Of a stretch of 64,000 nucleotides of DNA, positions 59,513-64,000 are shown piece by piece. The DNA is from Drosophila persimilis (lineage: Eukaryota; Arthropoda; Insecta; Diptera; Drosophilidae). Under the pieces are notes generated by a model that saw nothing but the letters and a program-made list of their open reading frames with translations, was not told the DNA's origin and did not search any database. The stretch covers positions 15,128,001 to 15,192,000 of the forward strand of contig NW_020825288.1 in assembly GCF_003286085.1 (NCBI RefSeq). Direction: 5' to 3'. The stretch's first letter is position 1; each line of letters starts with the position of its first letter. A program made the position numbers and the translations under genes.

Positions 59513-62500
59513 GACATGACTCCAGTTCTGGAACGTTTGAAATCAGCGTTTGGCGTTTTGTTTCTGCTTTTCCTACGTTTCATGTTGTGGCCTTAGTTTC
59601 CAACTGAAAAATCAATTACAAATTAATCAACTGAAAATGATCAATCCTTTATCCGTCATTTGTATTTATTGGAAAAAGGAATGGCTTCTGTATTCTCAAA
59701 AAATAGGTACATACATATATAAATTAATAACAGGGCCCTTCTATCATTCTGGATTGTGCTCGGAAATCCTGAGTGAAATTTTAAGACTACATTTTTCATT
59801 TCACGTCTAACCAGAAATACTAATATTATTATATACGTTTGTTCGAATTAAGGTTCGTAAGTTTATTCGTACATATGTATATATAACCATTAAGATGCAA
59901 GATTGTTTTGAATTATTTGTACTTAAATTGAAGGAAGGAAAGGTTACAACGGATAACGAAGCTAAGTAATAAACCCGATTGATTTCATCTGCGTTATGAA
60001 AAAGATACTTATGAATATTATTAGACAAAAAAATAAAAGAATATAATGGACTCAATAGACCAATACGTCAAACATCGTATTCTGGTTCCTGCCTACAAAC
60101 GCCCTAGAGCCTTGGCTTGGAAAATGTCTGCATGATAGCTGTGATACCACATTGAACAATTTTCCTCAAAACTACAATATAGGAGCACAGCCTAAAAGAG
60201 AATTTAAGTACCAGTACCCTGCTCAGCCGCACTAAGAGGCGAATTTGGAAGAAGAATGGAATTTGTTCCTGATGCAATATCTTTTTAGTTGTATAGTATA
60301 ATGTATAGTATAATAATTCATAATTAATTAATAACATTTAAAAAAATTAAATATCCCTTCATTCTGAAATTATTTTGAAATGGGTCCAAAGTATTTTTTT
60401 TTACTACATTTAAATCGAAATTGCCACAGGAACGGTACAAAATTTAAAAATGTATCTGATTCAGTTCAAGTTTTAATTCCCATTTTTCTTTGCTTTAGTC
60501 AAGGATCAATTCGTTTTCTATTTAGTCCTACGAAGACAACACCAAAATGTAAATTTAAATGGCTTAAATATAAATATAAAAAAAATAGTGTTCGTTTCAA
60601 TCTGGAAGTTTGGATATACTGGTATTAAATGGTTTTATGGTTACAAAAATCGAAACATAAATAAACATTTGAAAAAAAATTCTTCTAAAATGAAAGACTC
60701 AAAGACTGCTATTTTAGGTCGTGGCAGTCTAGGTGACTCCGATTCATACATACATATAACAATTTGTATTTACTCCATCTAATTCTTTACAAAGGCTAAA
60801 CAAAATATATTACTTTCTTAGTTTTTCGTTAATGTTTCTTTTATAATTATTAATTATCCCTGATCTAGCCTAACAAAGTGAACCATAGCAATTGGAGCAT
60901 ATATGTAGCTGTTGTTTATTTAAATGATATTCTTTTTGCAAGTAGTTTTCGTATTTTCTCGAAAGAACACAATCTCCCTACAGATATCCAAAAGATCTTA
61001 AACCAGTTATTTTAGTTGTAATCCATAGGTCGATCAGGTTTGTTCTTGTGTCCAATGATTTTTCACCGATAGAGGATGTGACTTTTTGTTGGATACAACA
61101 CTTTATTGGTTCTGCTTTAATTGAGATTGCAATACTTTTCCATTTTCGCACCTTCTGAATAGATTTGTCGATCTCATGATCTGTGGCACACAGAATTTAC
61201 ACTTTATTACAACATTCACAGATTTACACGAATTTTTTGTAGAACTATATTAGATGGTTAGATTTCGATTATTTTGATGTCGAATTGGGTTTCGGAATAT
61301 CACACGATCGTTTGGGGGCTCTGTGGGGTTGTGGATGTGGAACTGTGTGGAACTGTTGTGCACGCTTTGAGTTCTGAGTTGGGTTCAGCGCCGAGTGCGG
61401 GGCAAGAAGCGACGACTTTTGGCGACGAGCATAAGACGGCAACTAATTGTCAGTCCCGGCTCGAGGCGTCTCAGCCCAATATCGTATCGACTGGCAGCAA
61501 AGCGACAACCACAGAGGAAGAAGCAGCAGCAGCAGAGGCTAGCGAACAAAAAAAAATACTCAGTTAATTACAAACAAGCGACAAAAGGGCGCAAAAGACA
61601 GGGCCGCAACAACAGTCTCACACTCTCGCTCGCACTCGCACAGGAGGAGGCAGATACGAGTGCGGTGCGGGTATAATGACACAAGTAGCCAAGTACCGAG
61701 CGCTACACATGAGTGGCACACACATCCCCTGCCTGCCACATACCCATCCCTGGCCGGCAACCACCACAAAGACGGCCAACCAATGCGCTCCAGCAACGGC
61801 AGTGCCGGCTTTTGCGGCTACTACCCTGTACCTCTACCCTCTTCCGATACTGACTCGACCCGACCCGTCACCGATCCCGCCCAGCCCCCGCACAAGCCAG
61901 TACCAGTGGCAGTCCCAGTCCCAGAGCCCGTCCCAGGCCCATTCATACGTAGCAGCAACAGCAACAGCAGCAACAGCGGCAGCAGTTTTCAGTAGTTTTT
62001 ATTTGTCACCCAATATCTGTACGGCTCGACACCAGACACCAACCAGAGCTGGGATGTGGATGTGGAAAGGAAGGGCTGGACGGGGTCTGGCTCTGTACTG
62101 GCGACCATTGATCGATCGTCTTCGTCGGCATTCTGCTTCCTTCGTTCCATTCTTTTGTGGTTAAATGTGTTTCTGCCGCCTGACGACAGTCCATCAGGCC
62201 AAGTCAGCCACGCAACCCCCTGGCTGCCCCCTGGCTGCACCCCCTCTCTGCTTATGCTAATGCTTCTGTATCTTTGTATCTTTGGCTGCTGATTTCATTT
62301 GTAGCTCAGCCAATGACGATTTTGCATAGGTCTGTCTGTCTATCGATCGTTGCTCTTGTCGCACGGCGAGCAATTGCGAATAGTTTGACTGTCATCTGAT
62401 ATTCCGATTTGTGGTTGCAGCAGCCAGCAGCCAGCAGCCAGCAGCCGGCAGCCGAAGAGGAAGAAAACAGCAGACAAGAAATAACAATTATGAAATTCGA

Positions 62501-62770
62501 TTGTATTAAGCTTTAAGCCGAGATATTCCCCATTTGAAGAGAGATCCCTGTTTAAGCCAAAAAGTTCACACGCCCAAAACCGAATTCACTCATTGACGGA
62601 ATCAGTTGAGTGTAAAGGCTTTCAGTGATCTGATACACACATACGAGTACATGTATTGTAAAGACTCCCCCATATCATTTTACATCTGCGATGAGAATTT
62701 CAGGTCAAACTGAACATCAACGCCGCGTCGTGTGTGTTAAAATCAAAGTCTGACCAGATCCGAACCAGTT
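59513..62770. other. Glass 5' flank and intergenic region
   Basis: No supported exon. AT-rich from 59.5 to 61.2 kb, then GC-richer with CAG/CAA-type and CCAGTCCCAG repeats (61510-62000). Expected to hold glass regulatory DNA, but I could not pin down individual binding sites. Confidence 0.35.
62419..62455. repeat. CAGCAGC heptamer repeat
   Basis: About five units of a CAGCAGC/CAGCCAG heptamer lie in tandem, decaying into CCGGCAGCCG. Confidence 0.8.
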
Positions 62771-62834
62771 TTCGGTTCAGTCTCAGTCTCAGTCTCGGTT
62801 TCAGTTTCAGTTACAGTTTCATGTCAACAACTTG
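62771..62834 (+). promoter_or_regulatory. Possible transcription start and 5' UTR exon
   Basis: A cluster of TCAGTY initiator-like hexamers (TTCAGTCTCAGTCTCAGTC) is followed about 45 bp later by a good donor, ACTTG|GTAAGG. Together they resemble a short first exon that could splice to the ATG-bearing segment at 63647, where an acceptor-like ATATTAG sits directly before the ATG. Confidence 0.25.
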
Positions 62835-63439
62835 GTAAGGACCTGCCCGAATCCGCTCCGAGCCTGGTTCTACTGCTGCCGACTGTCAGAACGCATTAGG
62901 ATCAGATCACGGATCAAGGCTCGCCTGAGCTCTGGCGCTGGTAGCCACGTCTGGCCGGGGTATCAATAGCAATTAGAACGCATCTCAGGTGGGTTCAGGT
63001 GTCAGCTGATCAAACGGCTATAGCATCACCCTCCGCTCTCACTCCCACTCCCTCTCTCTCAGTTAACCACAAAAGCCAAAGAATCTGTGAGTTTGTGGCA
63101 AATTAAGCAGAAGGGTAAACAAATTTGACCACCCTCTCGGGGACCTGTTATCACACCAGCTCATCAACATCATCGTCCACCTTATCAACCACCTTATCAT
63201 CCACCTTCCCTCTATCCGTGGATGAGCACGTGAACTTGTTTGCTGAGAGGCTCAGCCGCGGTTGCTTCTGTTTACTTTGCGTATTTAACTTTCCAAACAA
63301 TAAGAGGACATGATCCTGCTCTGCTGCTGCTGGTCCTCCGCCCAAACCACAGCACCACCTCCTCCTCCCACCCAGCTGGGACTCTAGTGTTGCCACCAGC
63401 AACACGAATTTTCACTCATGTTCCTTTTGCCTTATATAT

Positions 63440-63502
63440 TTCTGTTCTGTTCTGTTCTGCTCTGTTCTGTTCTGTTCTTTTCTGTTCGGTTCTGTGTTCT
63501 GT
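63440..63502. repeat. (TTCTG)n pentanucleotide microsatellite
   Basis: Ten or so TTCTG units with a few substitutions. Same unit and strand as the array at 6906-6932. Confidence 0.85.
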
Positions 63503-63646
63503 TGTGTATTGGCGAGGCTTCAAAAATCAATGAAATACTTTTCGGGTGGCACTGGTGTGGCTTCCCTGGGTTTTGGCTGCGCTTTGCTTTTTATGCTGGC
63601 TGGCACTCAAGTCATTCAACATGTTAATGCCATTCGGTCATATTAG

Positions 63647-63758
63647 ATGCCGGCTAAAATGAGCCAAACAGGCGCCCCCAACAGAGACATGGTGAAGGAG
63701 GAGGAGGAGAAGCAGTTGCAGAATGAAGGCAATTTCTGGCGCTTATTTCCACAATATT
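63647..63758 (+). CDS. Probable first coding exon of an unidentified gene, continues past the window
   Basis: From the ATG at 63647 the frame reads MPAKMSQTGAPNRDMVKEEE and on to GNFWRLFPQY, then reaches a donor-like TATT|GTAGGT. Without splicing it would stop five codons later. The composition (acidic/lysine-rich start, then an aromatic motif) looks protein-like and the codons are well used, but I do not recognise it. A TAG lies directly before the ATG, either as an in-frame stop or as a splice acceptor. The rest of the gene would be to the right. Confidence 0.4.
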
Positions 63759-64000
63759 GTAGGTCTAGACTCTAGAGTAGCACTCCTTTTCCTAATTTAT
63801 TAAGACGTCTCTCGAGTCTTTTAATTAAGTAACAATCAGCTCCTCTTTTTCCTCGAGTGGGTTTTGTGGTCAATAAACTATGTGTTAAAGGACTACCTTA
63901 TCCACAGCAGCTCTTTTATGACTCTCAGTTACCAAAAAGCTATTGGAATATGAATTTAATCATTACACACTTAAAATACCATTTACAAATTAGAAAGCCT

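Noticed and set aside
61660-62164. Pro/Ser/Thr-rich frames (111 and 162 codons)
   Set aside because: Made of CCAGTCCCAG and CAG-type repeats, no domain, no splice logic.

Overview
The window is Drosophila nuclear DNA, most likely from the obscura group. Short GT-AG introns, intergenic DNA rich in simple repeats, and a run of fly-specific genes show this. From the right the genes are glass, a small C2H2 zinc-finger gene, Nup43, WRNexo and hemingway, which as I recall it is the melanogaster 91A neighbourhood (3R, Muller element E). DINE-1/ISY-type Helitron copies whose text resembles obscura-group elements point the same way. All gene models below were assembled by hand from splice sites and frame continuity. 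Comparison with D. melanogaster proteins is from memory.

Layout. Positions 1-9.4 kb hold a minus-strand short-chain dehydrogenase/reductase (CG7675-like). Its first three coding exons are here and its last exon lies beyond the left edge. From 9.4 to 40.3 kb is a gene-poor stretch with three DINE-1 copies, a mariner remnant, a hairpin, a G-rich tract and several orphan exon-like segments on the minus strand. At 40.4-43.0 kb is one unbroken 874-codon ORF with four PDZ domains, closest to Patj but without the L27 domain. At 49.5-59.5 kb is a compact cluster: hemingway (+), WRNexo (-), Nup43 (+), a 164-residue zinc-finger gene (-) and glass (-). Neighbours there are convergent or divergent with gaps of 58-754 bp, except that the zinc-finger gene and glass are tandem on the minus strand about 1 kb apart. 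From 59.5 kb to the end is the glass 5' flank and, probably, the 5' end of another plus-strand gene.

What the genes do together. There is no operon-like logic, and the cluster mixes unrelated roles: cilium/sperm flagellum (hemingway), DNA maintenance (WRNexo), nuclear pore (Nup43) and photoreceptor development (glass). The two most interesting items are the Patj-like gene and the glass C-terminus. The first looks like a diverged duplicate of a polarity scaffold, probably arisen by retroposition or partial duplication. In the second, a leaky-context UGA-C stop is followed by 86 more in-frame codons. The dehydrogenase also carries Phe where the family has its catalytic Tyr. I saw no tRNA, rRNA or CRISPR array.
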